From Chromera velia (taxonomy: Eukaryota > Sar > Chromeraceae), in assembly GCA_018398765.1 (NCBI GenBank), contig JAHBMJ010002633.1:34292-98291 (forward strand): a DNA stretch of 64,000 nt, read 5' to 3'. Below the pieces are notes generated by a model. That model worked only from the letters and a program-made list of their open reading frames with translations, was not told the origin of the DNA and made no database searches. Positions 12,600 to 21,026 of the stretch are shown piece after piece; the first letter of the stretch is position 1; the number at the start of each line of letters is the position of its first letter. Made by a program: the position numbers and the translations under genes.

Positions 12600-13710
12600 C
12601 GTCACCCCTCTTTCATCATGCACATACTCAGGTGGGACGTCAGGTTGAATTAGAAACAAACATAACGGCCCGCTATAAAGGAGTGGAGCGGAGTGCAGCG
12701 GCTTCTGTTCCAGTCACCTGCAGAGAGGGGGACGCAAACATACAAAGACAACAGACACACACACACAGAGTAGACAAGGAGGGCTGAACAGTTATCTTCT
12801 TTTTTTACCAAACTCCATCTTCCATGCTATGAGGACCAAAGGTAGATTGAATACAAAACAGGCCGTTTCTCTCTATGTTTCAGGAGCTTCGTGGCGGTCT
12901 CCTGTCACTCTGGTTCTGACCACAGGAGAATATGTAGAGATCGACATCTGTTGCAACAATGTTAGTTAGAAGCATTTATCGACACTCGGCCTGAAATTGG
13001 TGAACTGGGTACAGTGAGGCACTCACCTGTTCACGAAAAAACGTTGGTACACCCAAACGCAGGTCGCAGCCAACCTTTTCTCCCATTTATTCAGTTAAAA
13101 GCAGGAAAGATGGGCGCAAACATGGAGAAACACTGACCTTGTCTAGCTTGAATGCCGATCCCAGAGGGATATCTTCAGAACCCTTCAGCAAGGATCCCGC
13201 TCTAGTGTACTCTGGTAAGCAGACTATTCTATCCTTTCCTCTCGCCTTTTCTCAGCCTCTCTTCTTGCATTCCCTCCTTTTCTCGATCTTCCCTTCAATC
13301 ATTTCTCTCCTCTCCTCTCCTCTCCTCTCCTCTCCTCCTTTCCTCCCCCCCTTCTTTTTCCTCCCTTGGCGGTCTCTTTTGTATCAATCTGGTTACTGTG
13401 GACCCAATGCGCTCCCCTTATGAAGCCGCCAAGGTATGCTCATCTCTTTCCTGGCTTCATATCGAACTAGTCCTTCAGCCTCTACATCGCTTGACACTTT
13501 GCCTTCTCTTGCACTTCTTTGACGAATCGGCTTACAGCCTTTCGAGCAGGTCATCAAACTCTAAGAAGGGTGCTCCTTGATGGTCAAGTTGTTGATCTCC
13601 TCTCCACAGCCGCTACACTCCGCTCTATATACACGGCCAACCAACAAAAAACAAAAAAACAGAGAGGGAAAAAGAAATAGTGCAGATTTTGCAAGTGCTT
13701 GCATGACTAA
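12600..13710. other. Unassigned, with possible plus-strand exon fragments
   Basis: Between 13139 and 13215 the plus strand reads SSLNADPRGISSEPFSKD and ends at a good donor (CTCTG then GTAAGC). A 150-bp pyrimidine tract with a (CTCCT)n run (13305-13340) follows, and then a short frame ending PMRSPYEAAK before another GTATGC. This has the form exon-intron-exon on the plus strand, but the pieces are too short to identify and overlap a competing minus-strand candidate. I see no recognisable protein. Confidence 0.25.
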
Positions 13711-13711
13711 T

Positions 13712-13822
13712 TTACCTGGCAGAAATTCATTTTCTGCTTCATCCTCAGAGTGGTTGTCGTTCCTTCGTGCCTTCTTCGAGCCCCTCTCCTGATATCCTCT
13801 TACTGCTTGTCCATCAACCGTC
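13712..13822 (-). CDS. Candidate internal exon of an unidentified minus-strand gene
   Basis: On the minus strand, a strong acceptor (TTTTTAATTGCAG) is followed by an open segment translating as a hydrophilic stretch (TVDGQAVRGYQERGSKKARR then NDNHSEDEAENEFLPG) and then a donor GTAAAT. The basic KKARR followed by an acidic patch would suit a nuclear protein. Further along the minus strand, about 13565-13625, another hydrophilic piece (CSGCGEEINNLTIKEH) may be the next exon. I recognise no family. Both splice signals are canonical, which is the main support. Confidence 0.35.
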
Positions 13823-14009
13823 TGCAATTAAAAACAAGTGGCGGCAAGCATCAGATTTGATTCAAGTGACCAAACACAATTAGAAAGAAGGATATGATTG
13901 AATAGATTTCAAATTTGCATACCCTGGACAGGCCACATGGGAACTTGGTTTGAGGAGAGGCAAAGAAATGAAGAGACAGACGGCTAAAAGATATCGATCA
14001 GTGGAAATA

Positions 14010-14590
14010 CCTAGGGGGGGGCACTCTGGAAGGTTATGGTAGATTTTGAGCCCAAAATAACAAAAAATGTGAACAAAAACAGATTTTTGCGAGCCAGTCC
14101 GGCAACTTAGAGCTCCGTCTGGTCAAGTTACGTCAAAATCTGGTGCTTTTGAAGTGTAGGCTATGTAGTTACTTTGGGTTACACCCTTTTTATCTTTGTT
14201 ACACAAAGAGGTTATAGGTTACCCGATTACGAGCATTTTGACCTCAGTAACCGACCAAATTTTCAATTTTTAAAAACATTCAAAATGATGTTTAGAACAT
14301 GTTTGAATGCTTTTTGAGGGAGGTTACTTCATTTTTGAGAGGGGTCAAAAAAGGTTACGGGTTACCCGGTTACGGGGGGTTTGGGGGCAAAATGAGTGTG
14401 ACACATCATTTTTCATTATTTTTGACCATAACCTGAATTGTTTAACAATCTTGAAGCCAGTTTTGTAAGTAACCAAACGTAACTAATCGATTAGCACCAC
14501 TTTTGACTGATGGTTACATATTACACATTGTAGGGGGGGGGTGTAGGGTCAGTAACCATGATGTAACCGGCTGAAGTGCCCCCCCCTAGG
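14010..14590. mobile_element. MITE-like DNA transposon with terminal inverted repeats
   Basis: The left end at 14010-14025 (CCTAGGGGGGGGCACT) is the exact reverse complement of the right end at 14575-14590. The element is 581 bp and is bounded on both sides by the direct repeat GAAATA (14004-14009 and 14591-14596), a credible 6-bp target-site duplication. The interior has several related GGTTAC / GGTTACCCGGTTACGG words, poly-G runs and no useful reading frame, so it would be a non-autonomous element. The subterminal regions keep looser inverted similarity (GGTTA and TGGTTA motifs) beyond the perfect 16 bp. The TIR and duplication are direct observations; the transposon superfamily is not determined. 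Confidence 0.8.
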
Positions 14591-16560
14591 GAAATATACA
14601 GAAGGACCCAATCGACCCCAGAGAAAAGTCTTGACGCCTGAAGATCGAAACACTTTTGAAAGGCTTACAGAAAAGATATGATTTTTTCTTGATGTGTATA
14701 CCAACAAAGAGCCTGTCAAACGGTTTGAAAGGGGAAGTGGAAGTTTCCTACTTTTTCTTATTTCTTCTGAGTGTCGTACTGAACGATTGCCTTCCGGAGA
14801 AGAGATATCGAGTAGGTAATGGCGACAGACCTCCGGCGTCCTTTTTTCTCTGCGGGAAAGAGCGTGTGCCGTTTGTACTGCTGTTACTGCCGCCGCTCCC
14901 TGTGGAGTCTGCTTGGGGTGTTGTTCTGCACAGAGTGAAGTCGAATCAGTTTGGACGGGCATGCAATTTCATTTTCTATCTTCATGAGTCACGGCTGTCG
15001 AGGTCGTTTCAAAATATATGTATTCTTTCGCCGACATCTTCTGTTTTGTTTCTTAAGGTTTGTTTCATCTTTCTCAGACTCTTTTTTTCTTTCTCTCGCT
15101 GATGTGCTATTTCTTTGTGTTCTCCCTTAGCTCAATTACTTTACCTTTGCTTCCTCCCAGTGCCGTGGCACTCATCCCGGGAGTCATCTGTCAATCCATC
15201 CGGCTTTGCATCTATGTATTCCACCAACCAATCAATCAATCAAGCAAGCAAAGAAACAAACAAACAAACAATTCATCAAGTGTTTTATTCATCTTCTGTA
15301 TCTTCGGCTCGTTAATGTCTGTATGCACGACTTTCTTCAAGCTGCCTCCACTTTTTTCTTGAAAAAGCAAACAGATTTAGAAAGTTCAGAAAGAGCAAAT
15401 TTGAAACATATTTCCCGCAAAATAAAGACCCCAGTCGATTATAGGGCTGACCGTAGACTAAGTATTCTCGCTCCATATTTTAGACAGTCTTCAGCACTGC
15501 CTTACAGAACCTTCTAAACTGTGGTGCCCAATAAGGATGTGACTTCACGATCTGCAGACAAACAATGGGAAAAGAACAGCGAAAGAAAGTGTAGAAGAGG
15601 ATAGATTAGGTATATACGAAAAAGAACATACTGTTGTCCCAAATTGACTGACATGCAAAAGGAAAAATATGTTCTTTGCTATCTGATTTCTGTGCAATTT
15701 TCTTTGCCTGCATAGACAGACAGACAGACAGACAGATAGACGGACAGACAGACAAATTTGTTACTTCTTTCCCGGGCCCCCGTTCTCTTGACACTCAGTT
15801 AACAGACAGGCCGTATGACTTATTTTGTCTTTTCATATCCATCTTTTTCTCGCTATCAATAGACAAACATAAGGACAAACATAAATAGACAGGGCGGCAA
15901 ACAGGCAGAGAAGCACACAAAAATTAAGAAAGGCAAGCACGCAAAGAACAGACAGGACAACAGATAGGCCGACAGACAGATAGATCGATTGAATTGATGA
16001 AAAAGCGATCACATCATCGTCACCAATGAAAGCTGCTGTAGATGCATGTGCAAAGAGAATCATAAAAACTGCACGCGGCACCATCTATGTATAAGAGTGA
16101 ACCATATTCAATCCCCGTCGACTAGACGTGAAAAGATGGAGGAGCATCAATGACCATACACTGACCTCAGACATGTTAGCGTACAGAATGCAGTTCTTGA
16201 ATACTTGCTTTAAGCACTCCCAGAACTCCTACACCTCCTCGTAAGGGAAGAAAAACAGCAGACATTCGATATAGAACTGCAAACATCAATGTATGAAAAA
16301 GCATAGGAGAGGGGATACGGGTCAGTACTTTACATGGGTGATGGTACTGACAGGGGCTACGCGGGAAGTAACACAAGCTCACTTCGACTTTCTTAAGGTC
16401 CTAGACCTCCACTACGATACGCTGATAGTTGTGAAGTCACACCCTTTCCCAATCTGTCCCTCGAATGCTTTTAAAGTGTCTCATATTTCAAATTTCATGC
16501 ACTTTGCTCAGAGCTTGTCGGAGCTCTCATCACCATAAAGTTGGCAGATGAGGCATACGA
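14591..16560. other. Unassigned spacer with short tandem repeats
   Basis: Mixed DNA. It includes a pyrimidine tract at 15050-15360 that ends in an AATC/AAGC/AAAC tetranucleotide series, and a GACA-type run at 15715-15760 with related GACA words to about 15985. Open frames are short and match nothing I recognise. Confidence 0.5.
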
Positions 16561-16562
16561 AC

Positions 16563-16645
16563 TTGTCGATGACTGATCGACTGACTGAGACTGACTGAGA
16601 CTGACTGAGACTGATTGACTGTGACTCACTGTAACTGACTAATTA
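16563..16645 (+). repeat. Short tandem array of ACTGACTGAG units
   Basis: ACTGACTGAG is repeated about four times, with decay at both sides (GACTGATTGACTGTGACTC). It lies just left of the duplicated repeat at 16777. Confidence 0.75.
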
Positions 16646-16776
16646 TGACAGAACCAATGATTCTTCCATATAGACTTAAATCCCAAGTATTGACGTCTAT
16701 GTATATAGACTTTCAAGTCGATCGAGTGAGGTGCACTGGCTGCATATGACATGCAGAACTTGATTACGTTGTATAT

Positions 16777-17346
16777 ACGAGATACACCCAACCAGTTGGG
16801 TGAGTGCCTCGGGGGGCTTTTTAGGGGGTCCACAAATTTGATTGATGTACACCATCAGGGGCTTAACTGGGCATGTGGCCCCGGAAAGCGAAGCGAGGGG
16901 CACTTACAAAACAGAAATACCCCAGCCCACATATGCATGCATGTATGCAGTGTCTTTTGCCAAAAACCCGGCCCCGAAAGGCTGATTTACGCCATGCGTG
17001 CATCAGATGGGTTTCAGTTTACCCCCGGGCTTTTTTCCCGGGGGGGGGGGAGAGTTCCACAGCTTTTCCCGCGGGGGAGGGGGGGGAGTTGGTGTGACCG
17101 CCTGCGTGGTCGATTTGCCGGCGTGCATCAATCGTGCAGTTCTCATTTTTTTTGCTTTCCGGGGCTGTTCGCAAGCTTGTTTACGTCAGATCTTGTGCAG
17201 GTGTATGCATACATGGGGCAGGGGCTACGGCAACGCGCACAAAGTATACTTTTCGGGACCGCGCGAGCATTTACTTGCAACTCTGTGTAAATTACTTGAG
17301 AGGCACGCATGTACGAAGTAATTAAGCTGAGTATGTGCGATCGCGG
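16777..17346 (+). repeat. Repeat copy 1, interrupted by a 314-bp insertion
   Basis: The segments 16777-16876 and 17192-17346 together match the uninterrupted copy at 17553-17791. Shared landmarks in order are ACGAGATACACCCAACCAGT, then AAATTTGATTGATG, then CTTGTGCAGGTG, then GGACCGCGCGAGCAT, and a final TGTGCGATCGCGG. In this copy the two halves are separated by unrelated DNA at 16877-17191. A further decayed stretch resembling the second half follows at about 17347-17370. I see no supported protein product; the frames across it are repeat-derived. Confidence 0.8.
16877..17191. mobile_element. Insertion inside repeat copy 1, with inverted repeats
   Basis: This segment is absent from repeat copy 2. 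Its left end carries GCCCCGGAAAGC (16878-16889), and the exact reverse complement GCTTTCCGGGGC lies at 17154-17165. The right inverted repeat is 26 bp inside the junction with resumed homology, so either the element end lies there and copy 2 lost 26 bp, or the right boundary is imprecise. No target duplication is obvious. The interior has poly-G/poly-C runs and no reading frame of note. It is best described as a small non-autonomous insertion. Confidence 0.55.
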
Positions 17347-17552
17347 CTCTATGCAAGTTACTTGAGGGGCACATTTTAGAATTTGGGCGACACCGTAATA
17401 GAAGCAACCCCCCCCCCAAAAATGAAAGCATGCGCTATGCGAGTGCGTACGATCTCAGGGCCCCTCGGCTGATCTGAGCACAGCGGAGCTACCCCCCGAG
17501 GTGACACGCCTGCATACATGCATGTATGCATGCATGCATGCATCTATAATTT

Positions 17553-17791
17553 ACGAGATACACCCAACCAGTTGGGTGAGTGCCTCGAGAGGCCCTTTAG
17601 GAGGTCCGCAAATTTGATTGATGCGCACCATCGGGGGCTTGGGCATGTCTTGTGCAGGTGCATGGGTCGGGGGCCATGGCAACGCGCACGAAGTATGCTT
17701 TTCAGGACCGCGCGAGCATGCACTCGCAACTCCGTACGAGTTACTTGACGGGCACGCATGTGCAAAGTAATTAAAGTATGTGCGATCGCGG
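17553..17791 (+). repeat. Repeat copy 2, uninterrupted
   Basis: A 239-bp direct repeat of copy 1 in the same orientation. It is preceded by a (GCAT)n run at about 17518-17542. Differences from copy 1 are scattered substitutions, many of them C/T or G/A, so the duplication is not recent. Confidence 0.8.
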
Positions 17792-18300
17792 GCCCCGAGG
17801 CGATATAATATTTTTTTTCAGTGTCTTTGTTCGCGCACATTGGCGTGCGAAGATGGTCCATGGCCGGGGGCACCTCTGCGCAGTTTACACCATATACCCC
17901 ATAAAACAGACCAACACTAACCATGCATACTAGTGGGAGGGCTGGCTATGTTTGGCGTACCCAGCGTGCAGGCGCACCCCGACCAAACTGTAAACTATAA
18001 ACCCTACCGTACCCCGACCATGCATTTTAAAACCATAAACCAAATATGGCTAGCCCCCCCTAGGCTTCTTCGAAAGAAAGCACTAGCTGCTTCTGTAAAA
18101 CGGTTATCAAATTATATCAATGGAAGGTCTAAGGAGACGGAAGGGAAAATGAATATGTACAAGGCTGAAAGGGTATGCACCGTATGAGATACAGTCTTGA
18201 CATCTAGGGCGGAACATATCAATCAATCAATCAATCAATCAATCTAGCTTGACATAAAAAGGGAAAGTCTCAAAACTGAAAAACTCTGACTAGAAGGGAC
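17792..18300. other. Unassigned spacer with an ATCA microsatellite
   Basis: Mixed composition. ATCA units are repeated about six times at 18219-18243. No gene is recognised. Confidence 0.5.
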
Positions 18301-18720
18301 ATCTCAAGACTGGATCAACGAATGAAAACCATTGTCCAAATTGGACCAGACAAAAATTAAAGCTAGGGTTACATTTTTTAAAATTTAGGGGTGTGAGGCT
18401 TAGTTTTGGTAATTTTTTATGAAATTAATTTAAACAGACAAGCATAATTAAATTTATCTTTTATAACTTTTAAACCGCTCAGCTCACTACCACCTAAATA
18501 AGCTGGTAAATAAGCCTAAGTTCAGATTCGAAAACAAATTTAAACAATTAAAATTTAAAAACATAGTAAGAACTCGTTAGACTTATAACCAAATCTGACG
18601 TATAACATTCGTTAGTTTAAAAATATTTTTTAAAAAAATGATGATAATTATATTGCTTAGTAATAGACAAATCTTTTTTTAAAAAGATCACAGTCGAGTA
18701 TTATGTATTCAATGGTTTGT
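18300..18720. other. AT-rich block, no gene seen
   Basis: A composition island of the same kind as that at 9780-11200, with TTTAAA and AATTTA words and stops in all frames. It is likely repeat-derived. I found no duplicated termini. Confidence 0.4.
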
Positions 18721-18799
18721 GTATATCAACACGTCGAACTTAAGCTTTTGTTGCATCATGCAAAGTTGGTAGCACAATTTTATACACATTTTAAGTGGG

Positions 18800-18866
18800 G
18801 GAGAAATGGAGAGAGGGAGAGAACGAGAGAGAGAAGAAAAGAGGGAGAGGGACTCCAAAAGGGAGG

Positions 18867-18907
<41 letters not shown>

Positions 18908-19123
18908 GCACACACGCTAGCACACACGCTCACAGAGAGAGAGGGGGGGGAGAGGGGGGGAAGGGAGGGAGCGAGGGAGGGAGGGAGAAAGATCGAGAGA
19001 GAGAAAGTGGAGGAGACTCACTCACTCCTTCACTCATCCATCCATTGATCCATTCATTCATTCATGCATTCACTTATTGATTCAAATTTACTAATCCACG
19101 GACACCCACACTGATATCTGCAA

Positions 19124-19155
<32 letters not shown>
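18800..19155. repeat. GA-rich and CA microsatellites
   Basis: Purine tract with GAGA runs (about 18868-18902 and neighbours) and GGGA units to 19010, then CATT/CACT words to 19080. A pure (CA)n run follows at about 19126-19155. It lies 250 bp beyond the stop of the ethanolamine kinase gene. Confidence 0.9.
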
Positions 19156-19157
<2 letters not shown>

Positions 19158-19403
19158 ACACACACATGGCTGGGTATATCGCCAGGCAGGCAGAAGTTGC
19201 AAAGACAATAGGGAAATCCTTATGTTATTCACTTGACTACACATGCAAATAGACAGGCGGGAAACAAAGAGGGATGCTCTGCATCTATGCAAGGCTCCGA
19301 TATGATGTGAAACATCTGATCTTTGGGGCGTATCTCGTGTGCGTGTACAGAGACTCTGTTGAAGTCCGCGTAATATCTTGTTTGTTCATGACAATGTACA
19401 CCC

Positions 19404-20471
19404 CTACGCAAGTATCGATGCAAAAACTGATCTTGGCTCGGAAGAGAAGAGTGCAGAGAGCCGCTTGAACCCATACCCGTAAAAGTCGAAGTCAATTTCA
19501 GAGTGCAGTGCCTGAAGACAGGCCCAACTTCCCCAAAACAGATGAGACACGGGCACAAAGGCCAAAGCCTCCTTGCGAACGCGCTCAACTTCCTCATCCC
19601 TTCCCTCATGAATTGAAAGGTAATGTCGAATAAAATGCCGTTGTTCCTCCTCCGAATGAAAATTCTCCCATTCGCATTCAAACCCCACACACTCACACCA
19701 ATGGTTGGCAATATCGAAAGCCCTCTCCCCGCAGGTGGAATATTCAAAGTCAATGAAAGTCACACCCCCGTTGGCCCCGCTCTTCAAGAACACATTCCCA
19801 CTCAACAAGTCATTGTGACAAAGAACGAGGGGGGAAGAAAACGTCTTCGCACGTTTCTCTGCTGCGTCCAGTTCTTTTGCTACTCTCTCGAAGTCGAACA
19901 CACCCAGCTTCTTTCCCCGCAGATCTTTGCCTTCGTCTGCCTCCTTCACCGCTGTCCTGCATGCATTGATCCAGCCGTGCAGGGTATCCCACAAACACGA
20001 ACGGTCCAAAGAGACGGAAGGGGGGGCATCGGAGGCATGAAATTTCTGGAGCGCCTGTGCAATCTGCGCTGCCACCTCTGGTTTCTTCATCTCGAGAGGC
20101 TCGGGGGTTCTCCCGAGGAGCCACTGTTCTATACGTCCGTCTTCAAATATTCCCAACACGCTAGCTCCAAAACCTTTCGCAGACAGATGGAGAAGCACCT
20201 TCTCCTCTCTCTCACGATCAATCATCTTCTCCGTCTTGGGGCCGAACACACGGACGAGAACCGCCTCGTCCGGGGCATCCCGCTTGAAGATTTTCAAAAG
20301 TCTGTTCGTGATCCCTCCCTTCACCTCTTTCCAGTCAAGCAGCGATGAGTCGCCTGTACCCACTGCTTCCGCAAAGTCCTTTGCAATAATTTCTTTGGCT
20401 CTCTCTTCCACTGAGCCGTCCGGTGCACCGTCTACCTTCAGGCTCTCGGGAAAACGTTTTGGGACCGACAT
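19404..20471 (-). CDS. Ethanolamine/choline kinase, intronless
   Basis: A single uninterrupted 355-codon frame encodes a cytosolic kinase that phosphorylates ethanolamine (possibly choline), the first step of the CDP-ethanolamine route to phosphatidylethanolamine. Diagnostic segments are GGITNRL near residue 48 (nucleotide loop of this family), LVLCHNDLLSGNVF near 220 (Brenner-type catalytic loop with the Asp and Asn), and FIDFEYSTCGERAFDIANHW near 243 (metal-binding Asp and the family signature). HLFWGSWACLQALHSEIDFDF near the end matches the conserved C-terminal LFWG...S.I.FDF motif. Length and both ends agree with eukaryotic ethanolamine kinases, so the gene is complete. It has no introns while its neighbours have 4 to 61. 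It is transcribed divergently from the phosphatase gene, 555 bp apart. Ethanolamine versus choline preference cannot be decided from sequence alone. Confidence 0.93.
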   Translation of the reverse strand: MSVPKRFPESLKVDGAPDGSVEERAKEIIAKDFAEAVGTGDSSLLDWKEVKGGITNRLLKIFKRDAPDEAVLVRVFGPKTEKMIDREREEKVLLHLSAKGFGASVLGIFEDGRIEQWLLGRTPEPLEMKKPEVAAQIAQALQKFHASDAPPSVSLDRSCLWDTLHGWINACRTAVKEADEGKDLRGKKLGVFDFERVAKELDAAEKRAKTFSSPLVLCHNDLLSGNVFLKSGANGGVTFIDFEYSTCGERAFDIANHWCECVGFECEWENFHSEEEQRHFIRHYLSIHEGRDEEVERVRKEALAFVPVSHLFWGSWACLQALHSEIDFDFYGYGFKRLSALFSSEPRSVFASILA

Positions 20472-21026
20472 ACTGCTGCAGCAACCACGTTTCTTTCAGT
20501 GTCTTTCTGCCTGAACGAAGCCTTTGAGCGGCAGCTGAAAACGCCACGCTCTGCGCACGTATTAGTATCTGCCACAGTATTTCATTAGTCTGCTGTCTGC
20601 TGTAGACAGCAAATTAAGCTTCGGAAAAGTCTCGAGCATTCTCGAGCTTGACTCGGTACCTTTGTCAGACGTCTCTGCATAACTGCGCGTGCTCATGCAG
20701 TACAATTAAGGTATTCCTTAATTCGCGAACGCGCGCGTATAGCCGAATATCTTGCGCGTTGCGATCCGATTTTGCATGCAGGTCAGTTCACTGCGAGCCT
20801 ATATATAAATGTACGTACAGTTGGCAAACAAAGAACAGACGCGAACGGAGAAGAATTCAAAATAGACCAAAGGCTGCAAGGGTGGTACACTAACCTGCAA
20901 TCCCCTTCGACCGTCTCTTCTTCGATCTGAACGAAAGAAGAGAGCCGGGCGAAGACCACTTGCAAAGGGCTTTTCAACAACAGTTGTTCATCAATTCACG
21001 GAGGTCAGGCGAAGGATCAGACTGCA
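20472..21026. promoter_or_regulatory. Shared divergent promoter region, kinase and phosphatase
   Basis: The 555 bp between the two divergent start codons must hold the promoters of both genes. A TATA-like element (TATATATAAAT, 20800-20810) lies 217 bp upstream of the phosphatase start. CTCGAG words occur at about 20630-20645, and alternating GCGCGC/CGCG words at about 20727-20760. No experimentally defined site can be assigned. Confidence 0.5.

Noticed and set aside
11869-12787. Long frames of 120-235 codons on both strands
   Set aside because: They translate the GA/GGAA/GAAA/GCAA microsatellite stack into poly Phe/Leu/Ser or Lys/Glu. There is no domain, and periods of 2 or 4 keep several frames open at once.
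15712-15985. Regularly spaced GACA words as a possible CRISPR-like array
   Set aside because: Units are 4 bp with no spacers, and the genome is eukaryotic. It is a plain microsatellite.
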